Shown here: positions 40,626 through 49,293 of the stretch, in pieces | How the letters are laid out: every line of letters starts with the position of its first letter | Numbering within the stretch: the first letter of the stretch is position 1 | DNA from: Acidimicrobiaceae bacterium | GTDB taxonomy: Bacteria > Actinomycetota > Acidimicrobiia > Acidimicrobiales > RAAP-2 | Direction of reading: 5' to 3' | DNA length: 49,293 nt | NCBI GenBank assembly: GCA_003133325.1 | Contig: PKXA01000092.1 | Location: 1-49,293 of the forward strand | Position numbers and translations under genes: made by a program | The notes under the pieces: model-generated | Databases searched by the model: none | Seen by the model: only the letters and a program-made list of their open reading frames with translations | Told to the model about the DNA's origin: nothing

Positions 40626-41842
40626 CCAAGGATGTGCCAGGGACACTGTTGCTTGATCCGATGGTCATCGAGGATCCCTATCCGTTCTACCGCCGACTCC
40701 GGATGCAGGCACCAGTGTGGCGAGTGCCCGACCGGGATGTCTTCGTTGTCACGTCGTTCGCGATGGTGGCGGAAGCCGCGGCCCGAGTCGAGGACTTTTC
40801 CTCGAACATGCGATCCTTGCTCTATCGAGATGAGGAAGGGCTACCCACCCAGTTGTCCTTCGGGGATGCAGGCGTTGACGTGCTCGCCACCGCAGATCCA
40901 CCGTTGCACAAGACACAAAGAGGCGTCGTGTTCTCGGAGTTGGTGACCAAGCGCATGGCTCAGCTCGAGCCGCTGATCGCGGATCTTGCCTCTCGCTGCA
41001 TTGATTCGACAGTGGATCGGGTCGCCTTCGACTTCATGGCCGACATCGGCAACCTTGTGCCCATCACTCTCGTCAGCCGACTCATCGGCTTTCACAATGA
41101 GGACCTCGATCAGCTCCGTCGCGCTGCGTTCGACTCGACTTCACTTCTTGGTGCTTCACTTCGCCTCTCCGAGCTTGAAGGCTTCGTCGAGCGCGTTGCG
41201 GAGATCGAGCACTGGATCGCAGGGCAACTCTCCTCTGCCGTGGCTGCTCCGGACGACGACGTCCTGGGGGCAATCGCACGTGGCATCAGGGCTGAGTCGC
41301 TGTCGGTCCAGCAAGGCTGTGTCATCGTGCACACCTTGCTCAGTGCCGGTGGCGAATCGACATCGAGTCTGCTCGGTAATGCAGTCCGATTGCTGGCCGA
41401 AAACCAAGAGCTGCAGCAGGAGCTCCGTTCACATCCCGAACAGATCCCATCGTTCGTCGAGGAAGCACTCCGCCTCGAGTCACCCTTTCGTTCTTTCCTG
41501 CGCTCCGTGCCGGAACACACAACTCTCGGTGGTGTCGAGATCCCCGCCCACTCCACTGTCTTGTTGTTCTGGGCGGCGGCCAATCGAGATCCGGCGGTCT
41601 TTGAGCGTCCTGACGAGATCGTGCTTGGTCGGGCAGCACCCCGACGTCATGTTGCGTTCGGACGGGGGATCCATCACTGCGTTGGCGCACCCCTTGCCCG
41701 CCTTGAGGCCCGCATCGTTCTTGACGCACTTCTGGCACGCACGGAGAGCATCGCTCTCGACCCGGCATCTTCCCCCGAGCGAGTCGAGAGCTTGATGGTG
41801 CGTCGCCATGAGCATCTCCCGATTCGGGTCATTCCCCGGTGA
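40622..41842 (+). CDS. Cytochrome P450
   Basis: A 406-residue soluble bacterial P450. The heme loop is FGRGIHHCVGAPLAR with the ligand Cys353. The I-helix is LLSAGGESTSSLLGN, where the acid-alcohol pair E-S/T is present. The K-helix ExxR is in EEALRLES and the following PFRSFLR. The N-terminal PYPFYRRLRMQAPVW is usual for CYP family proteins of actinobacteria. It hydroxylates an unknown substrate, needing ferredoxin partners not seen here. The GTG start overlaps the NTF2-like stop (GTGA), and its stop overlaps the TetR GTG. Confidence 0.93.
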   Translation: MTKDVPGTLLLDPMVIEDPYPFYRRLRMQAPVWRVPDRDVFVVTSFAMVAEAAARVEDFSSNMRSLLYRDEEGLPTQLSFGDAGVDVLATADPPLHKTQRGVVFSELVTKRMAQLEPLIADLASRCIDSTVDRVAFDFMADIGNLVPITLVSRLIGFHNEDLDQLRRAAFDSTSLLGASLRLSELEGFVERVAEIEHWIAGQLSSAVAAPDDDVLGAIARGIRAESLSVQQGCVIVHTLLSAGGESTSSLLGNAVRLLAENQELQQELRSHPEQIPSFVEEALRLESPFRSFLRSVPEHTTLGGVEIPAHSTVLLFWAAANRDPAVFERPDEIVLGRAAPRRHVAFGRGIHHCVGAPLARLEARIVLDALLARTESIALDPASSPERVESLMVRRHEHLPIRVIPR

Positions 41843-42552
41843 CGACAAGGCTGTCACCGGCTCACTCAGCCGGTACGATCGTTCCCTTGAACGAGCCGAC
41901 GGCAAAAGTTGATCGCCGAGCCGAAAGGCGAGCCTCCCGGCGGGAGCAGAGTCGCACGGAGATCCTTGATGCCGCTGAGACAGTATTCGGCGAGGACGGG
42001 ATCCGCGATGGGTCGCTTCGCCGGATCGCCGAGCTTTCCGGCTTCTCCGCGGCTGCCCTCTATCTATTCTTCGAGGACAAGCAGCAAATTCTGGCGGAGA
42101 CGCTCACGAGGCGTGCCGACGAGTGGAACTCCACGATCCAAGGAGTGGCGGAAGGCGATTCGGATCCACTCGACAAGCTCCATGAGATCATCGATGCCTC
42201 CACCCGCTTCTTCGACGAGAGGCCCCAATTCCGACTTCTCCTCCGTCACATACGTGGAGGACCAGCAGTGACTGGTCCTGCCCTCGCTGAATTCGCAACG
42301 GAGGTGGACGGTCGTTACTTCGAGATCTTGAAGAGAGTCGCCACCATCGTCAAGGATGGACAGTCCGCCGGCCGCATCCGAAAGGGCAACGAGCGCTCGA
42401 TCGCTCATCTGTATTCGGTGATGGTCAATGAGTTCGTCCTTCTGGCCACATCGTCCGCCGAGGCCAATGTCGGAACGCTCACGGCCGAAGAGTTCCACGA
42501 GTTCGTCGATGGGGCTCTCCGAGCCCCATCTGCCGGAAGACAGAAGTCGTGA
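41839..42552 (+). CDS. TetR-family transcriptional regulator
   Basis: A 237-residue TetR regulator. The DNA-binding domain is at about residues 36-85: RTEILDAAETVFGEDGIRDGSLRRIAELSGFSA and AALYLFFEDKQQILAETL, a near-perfect TetR HTH. The C-terminal part is the ligand-binding helical domain. The GTG start overlaps the P450 stop; the first 25 residues are not part of the domain and a later start is possible. As the last gene of the NTF2-P450 operon it most likely represses it through the perfect palindrome at 40144-40175. Confidence 0.9.
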   Translation: MTTRLSPAHSAGTIVPLNEPTAKVDRRAERRASRREQSRTEILDAAETVFGEDGIRDGSLRRIAELSGFSAAALYLFFEDKQQILAETLTRRADEWNSTIQGVAEGDSDPLDKLHEIIDASTRFFDERPQFRLLLRHIRGGPAVTGPALAEFATEVDGRYFEILKRVATIVKDGQSAGRIRKGNERSIAHLYSVMVNEFVLLATSSAEANVGTLTAEEFHEFVDGALRAPSAGRQKS

Positions 42553-42555
42553 GTT

Positions 42556-42572
42556 CGACGACTCGGTCGTCG
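42556..42572 (+). terminator. Hairpin after the TetR gene
   Basis: Arms CGACGAC and GTCGTCG with a TCG loop, 4 bases after the stop. No T run, so a weak or Rho-aided terminator at best. Confidence 0.4.
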
Positions 42573-42702
42573 GCGCGCGACCAGCTATACCCTGCTGAAC
42601 CAGAGGCAGTCTCCAGGTTCGATGGTCCCGCCATTGCGCTGATCTCCTTTCGACCCCAGGGCCGGGGACGAATGGCCAGCGCTGCAGGCACGACGAGCCA
42701 CG

Positions 42703-44395
42703 ATGGTCGAGGGGGTGGACACGGTGTTGGGCGATGACCTCGTCATACGCGGAGGGACACTGGTGGATGGGACCGGTGCGCCCGGACGAGTCGCAGATGT
42801 GGTCGTCCGTGACGGCAAGATCGCAGCGATCGGAGAGGGACTGTCGGGTACCCCGGAACTCGACGCCTCGGGGCAGGTGGTGGCCCCTGGCTTCATCGAT
42901 ATCCACACCCACTACGACGCTCAGGTGTTCTGGGACCCTGATCTCACCCCGTCCTCACACCATGGGGTCACCACGGTAATCGCAGGCAACTGCGGGTTCT
43001 CCATCGCTCCCACCCGCCCAGAAGGGGTCGAGCTCCTGGTTCGCACCCTCCAGCATGTCGAGGACATGAGCCCCGACACCCTGATGGCCGGAGTCCCCTG
43101 GGACGAATTCGAGACGTTCCCCCAATACCTTGACGCGGTGGAACGTCGAGGCGTGGGCCTCAACTATGGCTGGCTGCTATGTAGGCCACACGGCAGTCCG
43201 CCTCTTCACCATGGGCGACGATGCCTACGAGCGGAGGGCCACCGACGGCGAGCTGACCGCCATGGCCCACATCGTCGATGATGCACTCGACGCCGGGGCG
43301 ATCGGCTTCGCCTCTAGTTGGTCACCGACTCACAAGGGTGACCACGGTCGGCCGGTGCCTTCGCGCGTGGCTGACCTCAACGAGCTAGCCGCCCTGCTCG
43401 AGCCATTGCATGGCCGCAGCCGTGGCGTGGCCGCCCTGTTGCCCGGCGGGGTCATGTCCCATGCCGAGATGTTCGAGCTCCAGCGCCACATCGGACGGCC
43501 ATTCACCTGGACGGCGCTGCTCACCTTCGCCGGATCCGACTACCACGAGCAGGTCATGGCCGAGCACGCGGCGGCCAGAGGCACAGGGGTGGACGTGTGG
43601 CCTCAGGTGTCGTGCCGGCCGCTGGTATTCCAGATGAACCTGGCCGAGCCGTTCTCTCTCAACACCTTTCCCAACTTCACTGCTCTCATGGACTCCCGTG
43701 TCGAGGAGCGAATGGCGGCCTACCGGGATCCTGCGTGGCGGGCCAACTCGTGGGAGCAGCTCAATTCCAGCGCGTTCAGTTTGTTCAATGTGAATTCACT
43801 GTCGGTCGCCGAGTCGCCCAACCGGCCCGATCTGGTCGGCCGCCCAGTCGTTGAACTGGCACAGGAGCAGGGTGTCACTCCCCTTGACGTGATACTTGAC
43901 CTGTCCCTTGCCGACTCCCTTGCCACTCGATTCTGGTCAGTTCTGGCAAACGACAACACCGAGGGAATCGCTTCGCTGCTACCCCGTGATGATGTGTTGC
44001 TGGGACTGGCCGACTCGGGTGCCCATGTCAGTCAACTTTGCGACGCATGTTTCGCCACCGACCTTCTGGGCAACTGGGTCCGGGAGCGCCAGGTCATGAG
44101 CCTCGAACATGCCGTCCACAAGCTCACCGGTGAACCAGCTCGTGTCTATGGGCTCGCGGACCGAGGTTCGGTGGAGATCGGGAAGGCAGCTGATCTGGTG
44201 GTATTCGATCCCGACACCATCGGACCCGGTCAGCTCCGGCGGGTAACTGATTTTCCCGCGAATGGCGAGCGACTGACGGCCGACACACCAATGGGCATGA
44301 CCCACACCCTGGTAAACGGGGTACCCATCCGGATCGACGGCAATCCAGTACCCGAAGGGCTAGCCACGCGACCGGGAACCGTACTGCGTTCGTAG
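42703..44395 (+). pseudogene. N-acyl-D-amino-acid deacylase-like amidohydrolase, frameshifted
   Basis: A D-aminoacylase/amidohydrolase-superfamily gene of about 563 residues split by one frameshift. Part one runs from 42703 (a GTG at 42724 is another possible start) through GGTLVDGTG, the metal motif FIDIHTHYDAQVFWDP and VIAGNCGFSIAPTRP, to GVGLNYG near 43167. The next frame then continues CYVGHTAVRLFTMGDDAYERRA and the rest to 44395, including LADSGAHVS and the KAADLVVFDP end. At the junction GGCT occurs twice in tandem (43168-43175); one copy fewer restores the reading GLNYGCYVGHTAVR. The enzyme family deacylates N-acyl-D-amino acids or related amides. It may be a real mutation or a sequencing error. 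Confidence 0.8.
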
Positions 44396-44450
44396 TGACA
44401 TTTCTGAAGCGCTGAACCCAGCTACGCGTCAAACAAGAGGAGAGAAGCGA

Positions 44451-45614
44451 ATGCCCAATCCGCTCGGTCCGCTCGGACCGGCTGACGAGCGATTCGACCA
44501 CCAGATCGCCGACACCTTCGCCACGGTCGGAGTCAGTGACCCGTCCTGGACAGAAAAGGTCTGCGCCATGGTGGCGAAGCGTGACGGGAGCCTGCAGCTC
44601 GGCTTTGGCATGGGCAAGTTCACCAACCGCAATGTGCTCGACGGCTACGCGGGCTTGTCCCGAGGGGTCGAGCAGATCACCGTGAGGGCAAGTCGACGCC
44701 TCTTTCCCCACCCGGATCTGACCTCAGTCGGTCCGATCCACTACGAAGTACTCGAACCCATGCAGAAGGTGCGGTTCGCGCTCGAAGCCAACGCGTGCCA
44801 GCCGGTCTCCTTTGAGTGGACCTACGAAGCGGTGCTGCCGCCGGCCACCGAGGAACGCACCCACATGCGAACACCCCTCGGCTACAGGATCAGCGCGGAC
44901 CTGGTTCGCTACCACCAGATAGGCACGGCCTCGGGTTGGATTGAGGTCGATGGACAACGGCACGAGATCACTCCTGACGAGTGGGTGTCGACACGTGACC
45001 ATTCATGGGGTGTGCGTTACGACGTGGGGGCGCCACCCACCGACATGGACCCGTTCGATCCCATTCCCGAAATGGTCTTCTCCATGATCTGGTGCCCAAT
45101 TCTCATGGTTGATCCCGACGGATCCCGCTGGGGTCTCTTCATGCACCTGGTCGACCTGAACGGATTCGGGCATGTCCAGCGGACGGTGACCGGCGCCGTC
45201 GAGCATGTCGATGGTCGGGTCGAGCGCATCGCTGACATCCGACCCGACCTCAGGTATGACCCATCCAACCGGCGCCTCCTCGGTGGCGTGGTGGAGGTGA
45301 CCATGGAGGATGGAGCGATCAGGCGCTTTCAGCTGAATGTTCCCACCTCCACAGGATTCCACCTGGGCACGGGCCTGTATTTTGGTTGGCGTGGTCACCA
45401 CTACGGGGAATGGCGGGGTGAGCTGCATGTCGACGGGGAGCGTTTGGAAGACTGCAGCGAGCCAAGCCTGGCGCGTGAACTCCACCAGATTCGTGACACC
45501 TTCGTGCATGTACGCGACCTGGACACCGGATCCGAGGGCTGGGGAAACTGCCAACCCACCGTCTCTGGCGCCCATCCGGATCTGGGACTCACCGGTGAGT
45601 CTTCGTTCTTTTGA
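44451..45614 (+). CDS. CrtC/lipocalin-like protein (DUF7064/7065 type)
   Basis: A 387-residue, beta-rich protein. The arrangement resembles the CrtC-like/lipocalin proteins found beside mycobacterial fatty-acid and steroid genes: GSLQLGFGMGKFTNRNVLDGY, GPIHYEVLEPMQKVRFALE, GWIEVDGQRHEI, then TRDHSWGVRYDVG with an RDHSWG motif typical of this group, and FFLH-like segments. No catalytic function is established. The ATG at 44451 has AGGAGAG about 6 bases upstream. It follows the amidohydrolase by 55 bp and probably shares its transcript. Confidence 0.7.
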   Translation: MPNPLGPLGPADERFDHQIADTFATVGVSDPSWTEKVCAMVAKRDGSLQLGFGMGKFTNRNVLDGYAGLSRGVEQITVRASRRLFPHPDLTSVGPIHYEVLEPMQKVRFALEANACQPVSFEWTYEAVLPPATEERTHMRTPLGYRISADLVRYHQIGTASGWIEVDGQRHEITPDEWVSTRDHSWGVRYDVGAPPTDMDPFDPIPEMVFSMIWCPILMVDPDGSRWGLFMHLVDLNGFGHVQRTVTGAVEHVDGRVERIADIRPDLRYDPSNRRLLGGVVEVTMEDGAIRRFQLNVPTSTGFHLGTGLYFGWRGHHYGEWRGELHVDGERLEDCSEPSLARELHQIRDTFVHVRDLDTGSEGWGNCQPTVSGAHPDLGLTGESSFF

Positions 45615-45771
45615 CCTACGGGCGGATGGTGCCGCAGGCATCAGAGGTTGCATCTGGCGTGAGCACGTATGGTCGGCGTCCTCAAGATGCGGGCTGGTAT
45701 CGATGGCCAGTGCTGATGCCTGATCCTGGACGGTCATACCGCCATCGGGAATGCTCGGAACATCGCGCCCT

Positions 45772-45787
45772 GGACAGGCCGCTGTCC
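45772..45787. repeat. Inverted repeat in the gap before the phosphotransferase
   Basis: Perfect arms GGACAG and CTGTCC around GCCG within the 289-base gap 45615-45903, which has no accepted gene. Could be a terminator hairpin for the upstream gene or an operator. Confidence 0.3.
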
Positions 45788-45903
45788 GTTCATCAGCTTC
45801 GGCCTGCCGCACTTCCGGCTGCAGAGCCGCTGCGGACAGGTGCAGGAGAGTCCAGGTGACATCGGGAACGTCATCAGAGTCGGCCCCTTCGTCAGACCAT
45901 CCG

Positions 45904-47034
45904 ATGGAGATGGATGCCGAGCACATCACCAGATCGACTCGCGACCGACTCGAGACTGCAGACAAACTCCAACGATGGCTTGCTCGGGAACTCCCCACCG
46001 GCAGCAATCCGGTGATCACCGAGGCCGTCAGCCCGGAGAGCAACGGGATGTCATCGGAGACGCTTCTCATCACAGCGTCCTGGAGTGAGTCCCATGCCCG
46101 TAGCGAGCATCGGCTGGTCGCCCGGATGGAGCCGCCCGGCGACGCGTGGCCGGTCTTCACGAACTACGACCTGGGCAAGCAGTTCAGAGTCATGCGCCTG
46201 GTGCGGGAACACACTGCGGTCCCGATACCCGAGACACATTGGTATGAGCCTGACCCCAGGGTGCTCGGTAGTCCATTCCTTGTCATGGATCGGATCGAAG
46301 GGCTGGTACCGCCTGATGTCCTGCCCTACACGTTCGCCGATAATTGGGTATTTGACGCCAGCGAGGCCGATCGCCGAACCCTCCAGGACTCGGCCATCCG
46401 AGCCTTGGCGGGAGTCCATGCGATTACTCCCGACGCATATGATCTCAAATTTCTGGAACACGATCTGCCGGGTGAGACGTCACTGGAACGGAGCGTGCAC
46501 CACTGGCGTCAGTACCACGACACTGTGGTGGGTGACGAGCCGTCGCCCCTACTGGCCGAGTGCTTTGACTGGCTCATCGACAATCTCCCCACTGATGTTC
46601 ATGGTGACGCTCTTTCGTGGGGCGATGCGCGCATCGGCAACATGATGTTCCGAGACCTTGAGGTGGTCGCAGTACTGGACTGGGAGATGGTGGAGGTGGC
46701 GCCGCCAGAGGTCGACGTGGGGTGGTTGTGCTACCTCCACCTGTTCTTCCACGACCTCACCGTGCAACTCGGTGCGCCCGGGCTTCCACACATGCTGCGA
46801 CCGGTCGACGTACGCAGGACGTACGCCGATGCCTCGAGCCGATCCCTCGGCGATCTCAGATGGCATATCGCGGATGCCGCAATTCGCCACGCCCTCAACG
46901 TGAGGCGCGTCGCGGAGAGGTCGATATTCTTCGGCGAAGCTCCAGAGCCCGACGATATCGATGACCTGATCATGCACCGATCGACCTTGCGCGGCATGTT
47001 GGATGGATCGTATTGGTCCGACGTGGCGCTATGA
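45904..47034 (+). CDS. Phosphotransferase (APH/ACAD10-like)
   Basis: A 376-residue protein-kinase-like phosphotransferase. Key segments are SNGMSSETLLITASW (nucleotide loop), LVARMEPPGDAWPVFTNYDLGKQFRVM, LGSPFLVMDRIEGLVPPDVLPYTF, the catalytic loop HGDALSWGDARIGNMMF and the metal motif VVAVLDWEM. This is the group often encoded with acyl-CoA dehydrogenases (ACAD10-type) and thought to phosphorylate hydroxyacyl substrates, rather than aminoglycosides. ATGs at 45904 and 45910 are both possible starts. A GC hairpin follows the stop. Confidence 0.85.
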   Translation: MEMDAEHITRSTRDRLETADKLQRWLARELPTGSNPVITEAVSPESNGMSSETLLITASWSESHARSEHRLVARMEPPGDAWPVFTNYDLGKQFRVMRLVREHTAVPIPETHWYEPDPRVLGSPFLVMDRIEGLVPPDVLPYTFADNWVFDASEADRRTLQDSAIRALAGVHAITPDAYDLKFLEHDLPGETSLERSVHHWRQYHDTVVGDEPSPLLAECFDWLIDNLPTDVHGDALSWGDARIGNMMFRDLEVVAVLDWEMVEVAPPEVDVGWLCYLHLFFHDLTVQLGAPGLPHMLRPVDVRRTYADASSRSLGDLRWHIADAAIRHALNVRRVAERSIFFGEAPEPDDIDDLIMHRSTLRGMLDGSYWSDVAL

Positions 47035-47047
47035 CCCCCGCCGGGGG
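47035..47047 (+). terminator. GC hairpin after the phosphotransferase
   Basis: CCCCC-GCC-GGGGG directly after the stop codon. Strong stem, very short loop, no T run. Confidence 0.45.
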
Positions 47048-47058
47048 ATCCCGGGAAC

Positions 47059-47070
47059 GAACCAGTGGTC
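47059..47070 (+). promoter_or_regulatory. Half-site of the P450-operon palindrome
   Basis: GAACCAGTGGTC is identical to 12 bases of the right arm of the palindrome at 40144-40175, and itself contains ACCA-G-TGGT. It is 173 bp upstream of the BKACE gene, which may therefore be under the same TetR protein. Confidence 0.4.
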
Positions 47071-47242
47071 GTGGACAGTTGGGATATGCGACCTCAACGA
47101 CCCATGGTCCCAAACGTGTCAAGAGGCGCCTGTAGGGGAGCCAGCACCAGCAGATGGTGCGTCCAGACGTAGATGGTCGGGTTGCGGGGTGTAACGAACG
47201 TCCTCACGTCGGGGACAGACGCGCAAGCTAGGGAGGGAGACC

Positions 47243-48088
47243 GTGGAGCATCCCGTCATCATCGAGGCCGCGATCAACGGCGTTACGTCAAAGCTGCAGA
47301 ACATCAACGTACCTCGTCTCCCCTTGGAGATCGCCGAAGATGCGCTCCAATGCTTCTCGGCAGGAGCGACCATTGTCCACAACCACGTGGACGTCGTGAT
47401 GGTGGACGGTCCGACGGCAGCGGAGCACTACCTGGAGTGCTGGCACCCGATCTGGGATGTCATCCCAGGTGCGCTCCTGTATCCGACAGTGAATGCCGGA
47501 CCCGTGCAGCAGAGCTTTGCCCACTTTCCCAACCTCGCCGCTGCTGGCTGCCGAATCGGCATCGTGGATGCCGGATCGGTCAACCTCGGTGACTTCGTCT
47601 ACGTGAACGCACGGACCGACATCGACTATCAAGTGGGGCTCTGCGCCGAGCACCAACTTGCCCCGAGTTTGGCGATCTTCGAGCCCGGATTCCTGCGCAT
47701 CGCCCTTCGCCTCTGGAGGGCCGAACGACTTCCACCTGGAGCCATGATCAAGCTGTATTTCGGGGGTGAAGATGGCTATCTCGGTGGAGTGTTCGGGCTG
47801 CCACCTACGAAGCCGGCGCTCGAGGCCTATCTGTCGATGCTGGAAGGCTGCCCCCTTCCGTGGTCGGCTGCCGTCATCGGTGGCGATGTCGTGGAGAGCG
47901 GTATCGCTCGCATGACACTCGAACGAGGCGGACACCTTCATGTGGGGCTCGAGGACTGGAGCGGTGAGGGTCAGCCCACCAACAGGGAGCTTGTCGAGGC
48001 CGCCGTGAGCCTCTGCGCAGATTTCGGTCGGCCGGTGGCATCGCACACCCAGACGGTCGAAGCCCTGGGATTGGTGCCATTGCCATAA
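47243..48088 (+). CDS. BKACE-family (3-keto-5-aminohexanoate cleavage-like) enzyme
   Basis: A 281-residue beta-keto acid cleavage enzyme (DUF849). Zinc ligands H46 and H48 are in ATIVHNHVD; further family segments are AAINGVT at the start, GALLYPTVNAG, and FEPGF and HLHVGLEDW near the end, with VASHTQTVE closing. These enzymes cleave beta-keto acids with acetyl-CoA to give acetoacetate and an acyl-CoA. The particular keto acid is not predictable from sequence. The GTG start has GGGAGG about 5 bases upstream. The 208 bases before it hold the hairpin and half-operator but no gene. Confidence 0.88.
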   Translation: MEHPVIIEAAINGVTSKLQNINVPRLPLEIAEDALQCFSAGATIVHNHVDVVMVDGPTAAEHYLECWHPIWDVIPGALLYPTVNAGPVQQSFAHFPNLAAAGCRIGIVDAGSVNLGDFVYVNARTDIDYQVGLCAEHQLAPSLAIFEPGFLRIALRLWRAERLPPGAMIKLYFGGEDGYLGGVFGLPPTKPALEAYLSMLEGCPLPWSAAVIGGDVVESGIARMTLERGGHLHVGLEDWSGEGQPTNRELVEAAVSLCADFGRPVASHTQTVEALGLVPLP

Positions 48089-48105
48089 GTGTCCTCCGTC
48101 AATGA

Positions 48106-48474
48106 GCGACATCGAATCAACTCGAGCTTCCTCGGGCAGACCCGTTTGTCACGGGTGACATCGAGAGCGCCATCGAACAGGGCCAACGTGCCGCGGCAGA
48201 GAAGGACGTGGTGCTCATGGGCGCGCGCATGGTGCAGCAGTGCCTACGCGCTGATCTTCTCGACGAGATCGTCATCAACTTGGTTCCCGTCACGCTTGGA
48301 GACGGGGTCAGGCTCGTTGAAGGCGTTGGGCCCGGGAAGAGGGAGCTCGCCATCGACAGCGTCATCTCCGCCCCTGGAGTGACGCACCTCACCTACCGAG
48401 TCGTGCGAAATCACGACTGCGGCCATCCCCCACGTGCCGGGAAGCCCCACCCGCACGGCGTTCCGGGAGGATGA
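48106..48474 (+). pseudogene. 5'-truncated RibD-C/dihydrofolate reductase-like gene
   Basis: The frame from 48106 (after a TGA at 48103) to 48474 encodes the C-terminal part of a RibD_C-type reductase: PFVTGDIESAIEQGQRAAAE then KDVVLMGARMVQQCLRADLL, DEIVINLVPVTLGDGVRL and APGVTHLTYRVVR. The normal N-terminal 80-90 residues, with the cofactor-binding start and substrate loop, are missing, and there is no start codon before the ATG at 48208. The VLMGARM and PVTLGDGVRL motifs are otherwise intact. Probably a gene fragment left by deletion. Confidence 0.7.
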
Positions 48475-48569
48475 CGGACCGAGATCGACCGAGTTGCGCA
48501 GACAATTGATGCTCAGAGTCAGGAGTATCGTCGGATCAGTGGCGAGAATGCCGCAAGGAGGGCTTGAAC

Positions 48570-48932
48570 ATGAGCGACTACTCTGACGGGCGGCTCGAAT
48601 GTGGGGCTGATGGGCTGCTCATCCATGCCTACTACTTCCCCACTCATTCATTGGGAACGAAGCGGATTGTCTACAACTCGATCCGAGGGCTGAAGCGATT
48701 CGACGTACCTGGACCCTCGAAATGGCGAATCTGGGGTACGACGCTCCCCGTCCGCTGGGCTAACTATGACCCGCAACGACCAAAGAAGAAGATCGGGTTC
48801 CTCGTCGACATCGGAAAGCGAGTGAAGCCTTTCATCACGCCGGATGACCCGGATGCCTTCGAAGCAGTCATCAAGGAGCGAGCAAGCCTCGGTCCCAGCA
48901 CTGGGGCTGCGAGCAAGGGTGCGATTACTTGA
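48570..48932 (+). CDS. Small PH-like domain hypothetical protein
   Basis: A 120-residue protein. MSDYSDGRLECGADGLLIHAYYFP then GTKRIVYNSIRGLKRFDVP and KIGFLVDIGKRVKPFITPDDPDAFEAVI have the strand order and closing helix of bacterial PH-like domain proteins. The start at 48570 has GGAGG 9 bases upstream, so it is preferred over the ATG two codons earlier. It probably binds a partner or membrane surface; function unknown. It stands alone at the right edge of the window. Confidence 0.65.
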   Translation: MSDYSDGRLECGADGLLIHAYYFPTHSLGTKRIVYNSIRGLKRFDVPGPSKWRIWGTTLPVRWANYDPQRPKKKIGFLVDIGKRVKPFITPDDPDAFEAVIKERASLGPSTGAASKGAIT

Positions 48933-49293
48933 TTTGAAGAGATGGCCTCCAATGGGCCAAGCACTCTCGACGAGTGCCGCTCCCGGCGATGTAGGACAGG
49001 CAGGTCATTGCCGAAACCATCACATGCAGGGCGGCCCCACTGGCAGTTGCGCCTCGATCTCCACTTCACGGACTCCGCTGTTGATCACAGGCGGCCCAAC
49101 GATCGCGTGCACTGCCGCCCTGGATGACGCACTGATCCGAGCGGTACGGAACGGCCACCAAGCCATGGGCCATCCTCTGCCGCCATCCCCCAGTTCCCGA
49201 GGTTGGACAGCATTCAGTAAACCCATGGCTTGTAGGCGGGACCGGAAACGTGGTCTCAGGGCGTAAAGCCGCAGTTCAGAGAGCCGGAGGGCC
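48933..49293. other. Right edge, no gene seen
   Basis: 361 bases to the end of the window. Open frames on either strand here are not protein-like, and no RNA gene or repeat was recognised. It may contain the upstream region of a gene beyond the window. Confidence 0.4.

Noticed and set aside
1-49293. CRISPR arrays and rRNA genes
   Set aside because: No regularly spaced repeats or rRNA-like sequence were seen; the only tRNA-like sequence is the 3' fragment at 23961-24006.

Overview
The window reads as high-GC actinobacterial DNA, probably from an uncultured relative of the Acidimicrobiia. GTG starts and 4-base ATGA/GTGA gene overlaps are common, and the DUF1918 and DUF2505 genes, the KshA-like Rieske oxygenase, the P450 and the Thr/Ser-rich lipoproteins all fit that group. 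The phylum is an inference from gene content; there is no rRNA gene in the window to test it.

It has two parts. Positions 1 to about 24,006 look like the right-hand portion of an integrated conjugative or mobilizable element. It carries a plasmid-type RepA, a MobF/TraA relaxase-helicase, and a five-gene operon in which a UvrD-like helicase overlaps a HicA toxin gene and its HicB antitoxin. It also has an HTH/PLD-like regulator facing a translationally coupled HD hydrolase and a divergent IspF homologue. Next comes a defence island: AlbA_2/Schlafen protein, two HEPN proteins, and a complete qatABCD operon. A HigA-like regulator, a HigB-like toxin and a Fic protein follow. The element ends at a 46-bp copy of the 3' half of tRNA-Thr(TGT), the kind of scar left by a tyrosine integrase. 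No integrase, coupling protein or type IV secretion gene is visible, so the rest of the element and the intact tRNA should lie to the left of the window.

Positions 24,007 to 49,293 look chromosomal. They begin with a transposase remnant and small metabolic genes (SnoaL-like, DUF1918, VOC, SRPBCC, DUF2505), then two secreted lipoproteins and a chorismate-lyase-like gene. An IS605/TnpB right-end scar precedes a divergent phoU and phosphate-transporter pair that shares an array of 11-bp PHO-box repeats. The last 14 kb is a catabolic region resembling steroid or other polycyclic/terpenoid degradation: DapB-like dehydrogenase plus KshA-like Rieske oxygenase behind tandem palindromic operators; SDR; ABC solute-binding lipoprotein; NTF2-like, P450 and TetR in an overlapping operon headed by a perfect 32-bp palindrome; a frameshifted N-acyl-D-amino-acid-deacylase-like gene; a CrtC/DUF7064-like protein; an acyl-CoA-pathway type phosphotransferase; a BKACE enzyme; and a truncated RibD-C reductase.

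The strongest leads for something new are the Qat island with its adjoining HEPN gene, the mobile IspF-HD-HTH/PLD trio, and the helicase-HicAB operon.
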